A DNA stretch of 64,000 nt from Diphasiastrum complanatum. Its lineage: Eukaryota; Streptophyta; Lycopodiopsida; Lycopodiales; Lycopodiaceae. Numbering within the stretch: position 1 is the first letter of the stretch; each line of letters opens with the position of its first letter. Shown here one piece after another: positions 37,861 to 50,600 of the stretch. Under the pieces are notes generated by a model. That model was given only the letters and a program-made list of their open reading frames with translations, was not told where the DNA came from and did not search any database. The stretch covers positions 728,117-792,116 of the forward strand of contig CM055093.1 in assembly GCA_029204225.1 (NCBI GenBank). The letters run 5' to 3'. A program made the translations under genes and the position numbers.

Positions 37861-38643
37861 TTTCTTCTATTTTCTCTCTCTCTTTTGTTCTCTCTCGATT
37901 CCGTTCCTCTTCTTTTCTGATTGCTATGGCAAATGCAAATGCATTCCTCTCTTCCTTCTGATCCAGCATCATTCCAATGTCGCCTTTGCCAAAGCACGAT
38001 CGCATCAAACCATGACAAAGCATTCCTTCCTCGGTGAAGGCCACATTTTAGGTTTTTGGTGTGATGAAAAGCAGCAGCCTCCTGTCGCCTCTGCTCTGCC
38101 CTTTTTTTTTCCTGCACTGATAACCCTTTTCTTGCCTCGACATACTTGTAAGGTAACTCATATGGAGCTCCAAGTCAGTCTATGACGATATGATTTTGTA
38201 AAATGACGTTACATGGATCAGATTCAAGCACACAGCAGTCTGCCTTCTATTTTCCGATCATGTGCTTCTTTCAAGGATAGATTACGGATTAGATATTCCA
38301 AAACCCCAAGTGCCTGGACTAGCGCCATATAGTTTGTGTCTTGCAAGCTTTTCAAATACAAGATTGGTGTGCTGAGTCAGGATGTATCGTAGGGCTTGCA
38401 GTATGAGATCCTTGTTTCTTTGCGTAGTTCATCAACCCTAGGATGTTCTTTTATGGTGATGTACCTCACATCTTAAAAACAGCTCAAAAACTTGCTCAAA
38501 TAGGCGAAGCAGAGCTGTACAATCATGGTCTGGGATAACAAGAGAAAAAGGGATGCTCTGGCGTTGCTGGTAGCACAGCAATTATATAGAAGCTCTAATT
38601 TGGATAACTGAAGATAAAACCAGGTGATCTGAGTTTAAAGAAA
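37858..38643 (+). promoter_or_regulatory. presumed promoter / 5' UTR of the DDT gene
   Basis: Non-coding DNA directly before the DDT start codon. No clear TATA box or transcription start could be fixed by eye. The ATG context (AAAGAAAATGAC) is suitable. Confidence 0.4.
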
Positions 38644-41600
38644 ATGACTGACGCTCGAGCAGCACAGGCAAATGAGCAGCCAAGGAGGCGTCCGACACGA
38701 GCATGTACAGCCCGAACTCCATCTAGACTTGCCCCGCCGGCGCCCACAGTAGCTCGTCCCACAGTTGCTAGGAGAGAATCAAAAGTTGTTGCGGAGGTCC
38801 CTACTCCAATAGTTCTGGTGCCATCTCCTCCCCCCGGAGAGGTGAACCGTTGGCAATTGAGAAGTATGTGGGAGCTGGCCTCTATTTTCAACTTCTTAAA
38901 GGTGGGAATTCTTTCAAAGCTCTTGTACACTACGGTGTGGTGATTTATATTCAACTTTCAAGCAGCACTTATTTGAGATGAGTCGTCAGCATCTCCCCCT
39001 AGCAAAATAAGTGCTCATTGATTTCCCTCCCCGTTTTACGGCTTGATCTCTTAAATTGTTTGACAGCGCACATGCATTTAGTCCACATTGACCTAAGTAT
39101 TTTACACTGAAACCTAGCTTAGTATATCTCATCTATAGTATATCTTAGTATATCTCTTGTTCTTTGGTTTGTTTTTCCTGTTTCTTGTGGAATGCGAGAT
39201 TTTCAAGATTTTCTGAAGGCTTTTCTGGAAAATGCAGACATTTAGATCTTTACTCAGCCTAGACTCGGAGCTTTCCTTTAATGAGCTGGAGTCTTCGTTA
39301 TTGGTTCCAAACAGGATGCTGGAAGATGTACACATCGCGCTACTTAAGGTAGCTTTTATGGACATTTTCATTATCTTGCTCTTTTTTCATTGAGTAGTAT
39401 ATTTCATGATTTGTAGCAACCACGCTGGTTAGCACAAATCTTTTAAGAGATTACTAAAGGGCCAATTGATCATAACGATGAGTTTTCAGATTCATCTTAG
39501 ACAATGAATTATGATGTCCAATCAGAACATCTGGTTTGTGAGCCTGGGTAGCTACCATGCTAATTATTTACTGGCTTGAACAGTTTTCAATCTGGAAACA
39601 TGTCAAAAGTTGGAAGTTTGTGTTTGTCTGATCATTTGTTTTAATAGTAGGAATCACTAGAGACTGCTGACGTTTTGCCAAATCGATAATCTTTGGAAGG
39701 TTCAAGGTTGATGTAAAAGACTTTGAAATTGGCTTATTCTGTACCTTGAGTTGAATTGATTTGTTTAAAATTTCAGCTAAGAAACAAACATTGTCTCTCT
39801 TTTATCTGAGCTCATCTCTAATTTGATCTAGTTTTGATCTATGTTGCATTAATACTTAGACTCCCCTAGTGTTTCGGAATGCAAGTGTTTCATGTTACAA
39901 TTCTAGTTTAGAACTTGAAAAAAAGTTTCAAATCTGGCATAGTCGATGTAAATTCCAGCAACCAAATGCCCAATAAATAAAGGCTATTTCAACTTCCATT
40001 CCCTTTGATTTGTATGGAATTTGTTTTATGATGTGAGGTGTTCATTAAGATGAATTAGATATTCAAATGATATTTAGAATGTACTTGTTAATCAAATGGA
40101 TTGAGTGCATGTGCAGGTATTAGTACTTGAACTTAAAAAATCTAGAAACAGAAGTTCATGCTAACAATCTGGAGAAGACGTGTAGGTTTTACAAGTAGAA
40201 TCTGGAGACTTAAGAGTTTTACAAGTAGAATCTGGAGACTTAAGAACGTAGAAAACATAGTCATTTTTAAGTGGTATGTTTTTGACATTTGACCTTTCCT
40301 TAAGATTATGTGCAGCTTAGAAACCCCCTCCGGCACTTTTGGACTGGAACGTACTGTACGTTCCTTACAGTACGTTTTGGAACGTACTGGGTCGGAACAT
40401 TTTTTAATTAGCTCTAAATTAAAATCGAGTGAGTTAAGATAGCCATAAACTATCAACAACAAATCAAAAAATCTACACATAAGATACAGCTGCATCTGAT
40501 ATGTGGGTATCCATACTGGGCTGCCAAGTAATTAAAATAATATGTCAGTTTCATGAGTGATCCATAATGGCCATTTGGTCCTGCTTCACCTTCATGAGTG
40601 ATCCATAATGGCCATTTGGTCCTGCTTCACCTTGGCTACCTGATTAAAGTGCCACCTGCTAGATATCAGAAATCTGGATGAGCGACCTAAACAGCCAGCA
40701 CTGGGGCGATCAGATTCATGAGTAATCATAATGGCGATCCACTTAGGGTACATGATTAAAGTGCCGCCTGCAAGATATCCAAAATCTGGATGAGTGACCT
40801 CCAGGGCGAGCACCTGGGGCGATCATAAGGACCAGCTTGATCTGGCAAGAATGATTGAAAATTCTTGTAGCTCACATTGATCCTAGAATCACTATTCCGT
40901 TCCTTATCTTGATTCCTTCACTAAAAAATAATGTATTTAAAAAAAAAAATTTCTGGTCAAGCTCCGGAACGAAACGCGTTCCAGAACGGGCAACTATGAT
41001 GTGCAGATACTTAAAGAAGTGCCTGAAGAACAAGAACAATCCAACTTGGTGAAGATATGTATGATCTACTAGAAGTATCTTAGGATCAAAGAACTTAGGA
41101 AAAATATAATGATGAACAATCTCTAAATGATGTGTTTTTGATATCTAACCTTTCTTTAAGGGTATGTATAGGTACTTTGAGGAAGTGCCTGATTACACAA
41201 GAACAAGAATTTGAAAGCTTGCTAAGCTAAAAGAAGGCTTTTTTTATAAGTCTACAGTGAAGGCTCATAGGAGTCTATAAAGAAGGCTTTTCGTAAGTCT
41301 ATAATGAAGGCTCAAAGGAGTCTATAAGAAATGGGGACGACCAAGGAATTGATTGCCCCTTTGGATCCTTTCCGCCATGATTGAGGATGGGCAACCCCTA
41401 GAAAAAGGAGCCTAGTAATTGATGACTCTTATGCAAGATAAGCTGGACATATAATAGACCCTTCCTAAGAAAGTTTGCTCTTGGGGTGAATTCCCAAATT
41501 GTGGCATAGAAAATCCAACTTGAACCTTGTATGCATGTCATAGATCACTCACCTACTGGCTTAAGGGCTTATGTACACCTAGGAAGGGGCGTCGTACTCC

Positions 41601-44600
41601 ACTCTCACATTTCTAATTCCAACTCCCATGCAAATCTCCCTCACCTCTACACCTCACCCTTTCACTTCACTTACCCTTACTTCACTATGAGTCTTCCCCA
41701 CACGTCACACACTGAAACTTGACACATCACCACTCTTGGCAAGCCTCCCCACTCTCGCCTCATCATGTCTCGTAGGGATGCTTGATGTGAATGAATTGCT
41801 TGTAGTATTTTCATTTCTATTCATTCATGTACTTGATGAAAATTCCCTTTGAAAGTTCTTTTAATTTTGTGATAGATTTGAGTAAATTTTCAAGAATACT
41901 TTGCACGTAAGTCAAGGATATGTATTGTGGATCTTTAAGTTATCAAGAATCTTTCGCTTGGAGTTCAAAATTGAAATTTTTTTTGTCATGTATGGTCATG
42001 GCCTACAAAGAATCTAGAAATTTTTTAAAGCAAAAATTGAAGTCCTTGTGACAAAGGATGTTATATATGGTAATGAATTAAGTACTGGCCTGATCTTTAG
42101 ATCCTTAGAAAGTTTTATTAAATACTTTTATGGTTGTAGGTGCTAAGAGTATAGATGCCAGCTCCTAAAATCTTCTGTTGAAGCTAAATGCTACCTTTAT
42201 TTGATGTGCAACGAGGCTTGCAAGCCTCTAAGTTTTGTGATCTTTCTTTGGGTCATATTGTTATTGCAGATACATCAATCCTTCCATCGTTTTTGAAAGA
42301 GTTCTTTTCTAGAGGCACTTTTAGTTCATGCTTGCTTGTTAACCATATTGAAGAATCTTTTGGAGTCCATGGTTTGTTATCCGAATGGAAAGCTGAAGTT
42401 CCAAATTATGTGACGTTAAATTTGGAAAAAGTCTCATTTGTTCCATCTTCTAACAATCATACTTCATTTTCTATTGCGGAGGATGTTCTTCATAAGTTTC
42501 ATATATGTTTACAAAGGAAAAAAGGGATACTGGTTCTCGATTCTTGTTCCCATGCCGAAAGAGCGATTTCTCTTCATTTGATTCAGTTGTGAAAGTGTGT
42601 GTGTAAAATTTAGAAAGTGTGTCGTGAACAGATGAGAAGTTCCACAACCTGCTATAGTTACTAGGGTACTGCTTGTGCCTTATGTACCAGAGGAGCTTGT
42701 TGAGTTCTGTGGTGCGACTACTTGGAGCATAAAATTTGTTTGCTTATGCACCAGGGAAAAGGCTCCCAGTCGCCCCAACTTCAACTAGAAAACTAGACCT
42801 TTACAGAATAGTGATCAATACACTGATCATATATGGAGAACAAAAGTACTGACAGGAGCTTGTATCAGTTGTTACGCATCAGTTGATTTGCAGAATCAGA
42901 GTGAGATCATGTTTATGAGTACAATGAAGCAGAGATGACTGAAAAAATACATCTGATTGGATGTAATGGATTCCGTATCAGCCGCAAGTTTTCAAATAGC
43001 ATTGGAAGGCACAAATTAGAAAAAAACATTTTGACCCACTACGTTCTGGCCCAAAAGTCAGAACGAGTTCTACGAAAGGCAATTATAGTACTAACATGTT
43101 GTACAATAGTTATGAGAAGACCAAAACAATGTCGGGACTAGCTATAGAAACATGTGCACCTATATGCGGTTTGGAACCTCCAAGAGAAGCAAAATGAATG
43201 TGGTTTGTCTTATCTGCATAGCCCTATGCCTTATGAAGCAGATTTTATGCCTGTACTCATTTAGGGCACTCTATGACCTATTGAACTCGTGTAGGTATTC
43301 CTTTTGATGCGCCATTGATAATATTGGTCTTAATGCGTCATCTATATTCAAGCTTAATTTGTTTGACAAATTTTCCATGAAACTTCCTAAGGCTCTTTGA
43401 TTTCAGATGTTAAGTACTATCATAACTATATTTAAGTTGTCGAACATATGCCAATGGAAAAGAATAGTGTAGTTGGTAGTGTATAGTTTGTGGGTCCCCT
43501 CTTTTGTGACAAAACTAAGGATTGGAAAGTGTAGTTCCAAGAATCAAAGTCTTTGGCGTTGTGAACGAGTCACATTTTACCATGGATTAAGTTATATGCA
43601 GAGACGAAAACCAGCCTAATTATCTGGTGTGGAACAATGGCTTGGATGTGAACCAGTAAATGCATGATCTATGCTGGATAGTGATGAAATTATCAAATGA
43701 ATGGTGATGGGTACAACTAGTTACCAATAGCACTAAGAACTTAGATGATGTCAAGAGATGACAAATTAACTGCAATTATACCTTTCTAAACGTAACTAAT
43801 GATTTGTAGGGAGACAAATCTGTTTTTTCTGAAAAAAATTTGGCATTTTTCAAGGATTTTTTTGGGCTGTTTTTGGGGGGGAGACCAAAAAAAATTAATT
43901 AATTAATTAATTAATTAATTCTGCCACGGTTCACACGGTTCTGCTTAAAAAAAAATTGTCAACCGTACGGTTCAAGGTACGGTTCTGAGAACCGTACTGA
44001 ACCGTTAACGGTTCATTGATTCTATGGTCTAATTAATGTCTCTATATAAGGTAGAAGCACCCAACGCGTGTCTATAGCAAAGCTTCTGCTCCGAATCAAG
44101 CACTAGAATTTTAAACTCGATTCTAACTTGACTTTACTAAATAAAGGTAAAGGCCCCTAGAATTAGCATGCAGGCATGGCCCAATAATCCTAATTAATCC
44201 TAGACAACAACATTAGGGGTAAAACAATGTGAACAATAACTTTAACAAGGGGGCTGTTTTCTTGTTTTTAAACAAAATCAAATGCTAATATTAGAAAACG
44301 TAGATGTAGAAAAACATGTATAACTCACTTCAACAAGCTAGATGGTTCCTACCGATAGGTCCTTGGATATGGGCTAGAACACAATGCATGAAGAATATGA
44401 AATTCATATCGTTTGAAACTAAAACAATCAAGCATGCTTCAAGGCAGGCTGTGGCGCCAAGACGTGAATTTTCTTTAGTTTTATAAGGAAATAGGGATTT
44501 CGTGCTATTGACTTTGCTCTTTAGCATTATGTTGAAATTGCTCATTAGTATTATCATATGAAAGTTTTCTCACAATTCTATGTCGATTCCATGCAGGGGA

Positions 44601-47600
44601 TTCCTCCAATCAGTAGAACACCACTTGGCCGAGGAACATGGGTTACAATTCTATGCAAGAAGCTAAAAGATCGATGGTCTTGGGTATGCTATGATTGCAC
44701 TCTCATTTTCTACATCTTGGCAATAAATAAAAGAAAATAAATTCCTTTTCTTGTTTGCTGAAATGTATATTGCTTATTCTGATGACTTTCTGCTTGTTAA
44801 TCCTAGCCTTATGTATATTTGTTCAGGTCGCAGAAGGCCCTTGCCCAATCTTTGCCTCTCATGGGTGGGTTTGATAAATTTTGAGTAGAGTGAAAGCTCT
44901 TTTCAAGTGAGGATTCTTTCTCAATTGTATTATGGAAATATATTGCTGTTCTTTCCTTGCAGAGATGAGGTAGCTATTTACAAAGAGCTTGATCCTGCAA
45001 CCAGAGTGGAGATTTTGAAAGCACTTTGTGAAATACGGGTTGATGTACGATGTCTCCTATCTTTTGCCTTATAATGTTTGATTAAGAAAGCAATTTTTGT
45101 GCAACGTTTTGAATTTTAGAGACTTCTTTGCTTCGTGGCCTCATTGTCTAATATATATGGTGAGCAGTAGTTTAGACTTGCATGATCGCCTCTATGGATT
45201 CTATCAATGTTTTTTCCATGAAAAGGGAGGAAATTTGTTCGTAGCTTTTTTTGTAAGTGTTTCCTTTCTTTATAGATGGATTCTACCAATGTTTGTGGTT
45301 CCTTCATCTTTGTGTGAAGTTTTTGATTTAGTGGTTATCTCTATTCATGTGACTTGTGGCCAAGCAGGGAGGGCGCGCAAGGGAGGGGTTGTAGGGAGGG
45401 CGCGCAGGGAGGGAGGGCTCTCTCTCTCCCTCTTTCCCACACAACTTCTCTCTCTTGCTTAACTTCCCCACACCTGACTTGACCTCCTATGCACACTCTC
45501 TAACCACCGTTGCCCTTTCCTAGTCAGCAGCCTACTATACACACACAAACACCATAACTCTCTCGATGGCAGCTCCTCCTCCTCGCGCCCCTGCTCGTAG
45601 ATCAGCACAATCCCCAGCCACCTCCTCACTCACCTCCCTCGCTCACCACTCACCTCCCCTCGCTGCCCCTTCCCCTAACCCCCTCGCTGCTCCTTCTCCT
45701 TCCCTCGCTGCCCCTTCCTGTAACCTCCTCGCTGCTCCTTCTTCCCCCCTCGCTGCCCCTTCCCTCGCTGCTGCTCCTTCCCTCGCTGCTCCCTCCCCTA
45801 ACCCCCTCGCTGACCTCCCTGATCTCCTAGCTGCCACCCCCTCACCCATCCTCCTCGCTGACCCCTCCTTGTCACCCCCCTCACCTCACCCCCTCGCTGA
45901 TCCCTCACCTCACCCCCTCGCTGATCTCTCACCTCACCCCATTGTCATTCCAGCCCCCCCCCTCGTTGCCACTTCACCTCACCCCCTTGATGACCCATCT
46001 CCCTCTCCTACTACAACTCTCACCCCCCTCTCTGATGGCTGCTCCCCTGAATTCAGCTCCTCTTCTGTCTGACCCTATTCTTCCCACACCTATCATTGCT
46101 CACTCTTCCTCCTTCACGACACCACAGTCTACAGCCAATATTCTGTATACGCCTTCTAAATCAATTGAACTTTTTTCATCTTGGCAGATTGATCAATTCA
46201 AGGCAGATTTCCAATTTTTGCGGTATGAAATTTCACAGCTGAAAGGAACGGTTACTTCTTTGGTCAACGAGAAGAAGCTATTGCAGTCCAAGGTTGCCTC
46301 ACTCGAACAATCCATCGGAATCAAACATGTCGCAGCTTCGGAATCCACCACCAACATGCTACGGGAGGTAGAAACCAAGATTGAGAAGCAACACGAAGAG
46401 GCCCTTTCCTGGGCATCAGTTTTGAAAAAGGGCACCAAATCCAGCGCTCCCATCTCCTCAGTTATCTCAGCCACCATCTCGGAAGAGAAATCTCAAGACC
46501 AAAAATCCCACAATATTAGAGTTCGTGGAGTTCTAGATACACAGGATGCATTGGCTGAAGCTAAACGCTTTCTCGACATCACTCTCGGGCACAGGACAGT
46601 GGGGTTAGACACCGCATGGAGGACCACTAGAGATGCAGCCACACTCATTCTTCGTTTCACCTCCCTCGAGAGCCGTTGAGATGCTTTGCGGTGCAGAGCT
46701 AAGCTACGTGGTACCACTATCTACATGGACGACGACCTCACATATATCCAGGTAGAGGAGAGGCGTAAGGCCTTTCAGGCAGCCCGTGAGTCTGGCAGAC
46801 GAGTCATTTACCGAGATGGACGAGTGCGTTTTCTTGACAACGCACCTAGCAGCTCCCAGTGCTAGGGATTTGGGGTCCCCGGGTTTGGGAGTGCCCCGGG
46901 GCCCCACCCACACCATCTCCAGATTGGAGTATGGAACTGTGATGGTTTACACTCATCCTCCATTGCTGGCGACTTGATCGATTTCATCACTGACAGAGAT
47001 TTGCTGCTCTTTATGGAGACTCATGAGAGTCAGGAGAGAGGATTACCTATTTTTCCAAGATACAGATGGGATTCCGTGTACAGACTTGAGACTAGATCAG
47101 CTAGCGGTCGTGGATCCGGAGGTGTTGCATGTTTATACAGAGAGTCTCTTCATCCGAGCATTGAGTTCATCAGACACGACGAGCATGCACGGTATATATG
47201 GATTCATATTACTGGGCAGGATATTGGATTGGACAGGGACCTCTTTGTGGCGGCCTGTTATTTTCCTCCAGAGTCTTCGTCCTTTGCTGAGCGCACAGGT
47301 TCACCCTACCTTGATTTATCGCCTGATATCATCAGATTCGCAGAGCGGGGGCATATTCTCCTCACTGGAGATTTTAATGCCCGAACCTCTTCACGACAGT
47401 CAGAGTTCTATGACATCACCGACCAGCTCCGCGTTCATGCCCTTGACAGCGATGATATGGGAGTTACCAGGATTTCAGAGGACAACTTGGGACCCTACTA
47501 CCCCTTACGGTGAGCATTTATTGCAGTTTGGAGAGGCCCATGAGTTAGCCATTTACAATGGCCTAACTTGTTGGCCAAAATCTGGCAGTTATACTTGTCA

Positions 47601-50600
47601 CCCTCACAGTGGTGGACATAGTGTTGTGGATTATCTCATGGGATCACCATCTTCCATACCTCTCATATCTGATTTTCATGTATCTCCCACCACTCTCTCT
47701 GATCATTCCTTTCTCTCCTTCGCTATCGGCCGCCTCCCACCTCCCCAACCATCCTCACACCCCCTGCTTACACGGGCACCCAAGTATACATTCAGTTCTC
47801 TCTTTACACCAGTTTACCAGGAGTTCCTAACCTCATTGCTCCATTCCTTCCCTCGCGATAGTACAGTCGAGACTCAAGCTGCCTTTCTTAGCACTTCTCT
47901 TCATATCGCTGCTTCCCTTGCTTTTCCATCTAAACCCCATAAAAGCAGAGGCACCCGCTCCTCATCGATACGACCCCCACACCCCCCGTGGTATGATGTT
48001 GAATGTCGCTCTCTTCGTCAGCTTGTCACCCATGCCCGCACTCACGATCCTCATCTCCTCCACTCCGCCAGGCGCTCTTACCGTCGCACACTCCGCCGAA
48101 AAAAGCGTATATATGATGACTCCAAAGGAACGCGTCTTGTTGATCTTCTCTTTAGTTCCTCTTCAGGTGCCTTTCGGCGTGAGTTTATCCCTCGTGCTCC
48201 ACCACCCCTCCTGGATGACCTTCACATATGGACCGAATACGCTACCAAACTATATACCATACCCACTGACGCACCCATCTCTATCTCCCCACGCCCCTCT
48301 GAGTTCACCTTCTTCACATCTGACATGGTACTTACGGCCATCAAGAGAATGAAGTCCCATGAAGCAAGAGATATCGAAGACCTTGAATCTGAACTCCTAA
48401 CCCATGCTTCCGACCTCCTTGCTCCCACACTAGCCACTCTCCTCAATTCCGCCGTTGTCTCTGGTTTCCCCTCATCCTGGTGCACCAACATCATCCACCC
48501 TATTCATAAAAATGGTGATCCCATGATCCCTGGTAATTACCGCACCATCATGATCGGACATGTTCTCACGAAGCTCTATGGTACCATACTCCAGTCTGCA
48601 GTGAGTTCAGAGGCGGAAGCTCGGAGATTACATGCATTGGGGCAGGCAGGTTTCCGATCTCATTATTCTACCACTGACCATATTTTTACACTTCGAGCCT
48701 TGATCGAGGAAGCTAAGTACAGGAAAGAGAGGGTTTACTGCTGTTTTGTAGATTTCAAGAAGGCCTTTGATTCTGTACCACGCTCCCTGCTCATTCAGAG
48801 ACTTCGTGACCTTGGTTTCTCCACAGATATTGTTTTAGCAGTGATGGCTCTTTATGAGAAGGTCTTGGGATGTTTCCGACATAGCAGTGGCTTATCTGAT
48901 CACATTTGGAGCACCATTGGGGTGAAACAGGGGTGCTCTCTTTCACCGGTTCTCTTTGGATTGTATATTGATGAGTTAGAGCGAGTCATCTCACAGTGTG
49001 GCGGGGGTGGCTGTAGACTTGGCACCATTCTGATTGCTATTCTCCTTTATGCGGATGATGTAGTACTAGTATCCCCGACCAGAGAGGGTTTGCAGAGGCA
49101 GCTGGATAGTTTACAGGGATTTTGTACCAGATGGGGGTTGGGGGTGAACACTGCGAAGACCAAGGTTATGGTCTTCAACACTTCTCGAGCCTTCATGCAG
49201 CGCCAGGAGCTCATCCTAGATGGACAGGCCTTAGAGGTAGGTTCTTCTTATACCTATTTGGGGATACTCTTCTCTGGTCCTACCTTCAGCATGCGGCAAG
49301 CTGCCACCACCCGACTTGGGAAGGGGCATTCCTCTCTTGTTCAGCTTGAGCGGTTCTGTTTCAGGAAGCTCATCCGAGATGTTCGCAGTAAGTGTAGACT
49401 CTTTGATACTATTGTCACCCCCACAGCCTTATATGCAGCAGAGACATGGTGCACCGGCCTCCCTTCATCACATTGGGCCAGCATTTCACGATTGCAGACC
49501 ACCATGTTAGCCCGTATATTCGGGCGAAGCCCTCGGTTCCACATGAGATCCTTCTTGCAGAGTTTGCCGTTCCACCCATTCAGATGTATGCCGCGTTCCA
49601 GCTTATCACATACATTCAGAGAATCCAGGCTCTGCCCGATGAGGATATGAGATATACACAGACAGCACTGGTCTCCTCACACTTTCTTCATGACCGAGGC
49701 TATCGACTATCGTGGTTCTCTCAGGCATTCCATTTCCTCCTTGAGTCATTTGGTATCTCCATTACAGAGCTCCCCTCAGGTACTCATCAGTATATCAGGC
49801 GCATCTTATATCGGGCATATCTCGACCTTACTTGGGGGCGACAGCTTGGGGTGAAACCCGGCTACTACTGGACTCATTTTATTGAGCTTGACATAGCAGG
49901 GGTCCCGGTCTTACCGCATTATTTGGACTCGAGACTATCACATTGCCTCAGATTTACATTGGGACAGCTCAGTGTATCATCACATCAGTTGGCTATTGAG
50001 ACTGGTAGATTCCAGGGTACCTCGAGAGAGGAGCGGATTTGCCAGTTATGCTCTTTAGAGGAGGTGGAGTCAGAGGAGCACTTTATCTTTAGGTGCCCGG
50101 TATATTACGAGATCAGAGGGAGATACCACTGTTTGTTCCGACACAAACCTGTCACCTTACGATCACTCATAGCTTATGAGGATTCCCGATGCGCGGCACT
50201 CATGATACGAGAGATGTTTATACTACGACGGGATTTGTATCAGACAGCCCAGCCGAGTCAGGTTTCTCAGCCTCAGATCACTTCTTTCTTCTCCAGGAGG
50301 AGAGGACGTTTTGATGACGGTGACGATGATGATGATGACCTACTTGCGCATAGAGACCGGAGACAACGTCCCACACATACCCATGTTGCAGCACGAGCTA
50401 CTCGACCTATCACGAGGAGACCTCTTCATCCTCTCAGACGACGTCAGAGACCACCAGTGGCCCTTCATGCCACAGGCCGTATTACATCCTTCTATATCAT
50501 CAGCACCAACAGGACAGGACTAGATGATAGCGTCATATCTCACTCATGACTGTTAGCAGTATACATGCTCCCACATGTTTCTAATAGCATCACATCTATT

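Larger units (their letters stand above)
39349..44596 (+). other. intron 2 of the DDT gene (5.2 kb)
   Basis: It contains two palindrome clusters (40,346-40,390 with 40,961-40,990; 43,885-44,013), tandem duplications at 40,548-40,850 and an unassigned open frame at 42,188-42,592. No intact mobile element was recognised. Splice sites are AAG|GTAGCT and ATGCAG|GGG. Confidence 0.85.

Noticed and set aside
37728-38185. 129- and 131-codon frames before the DDT gene
   Set aside because: They depend on the CT repeat and have no recognised motif; the DDT start at 38,644 has domain support.
45566-46072. A Pro/Ser/Ala-rich host cell-wall protein
   Set aside because: The repeat leads directly into the LINE ORF1 coiled coil in the neighbouring frame, and no signal peptide is seen.
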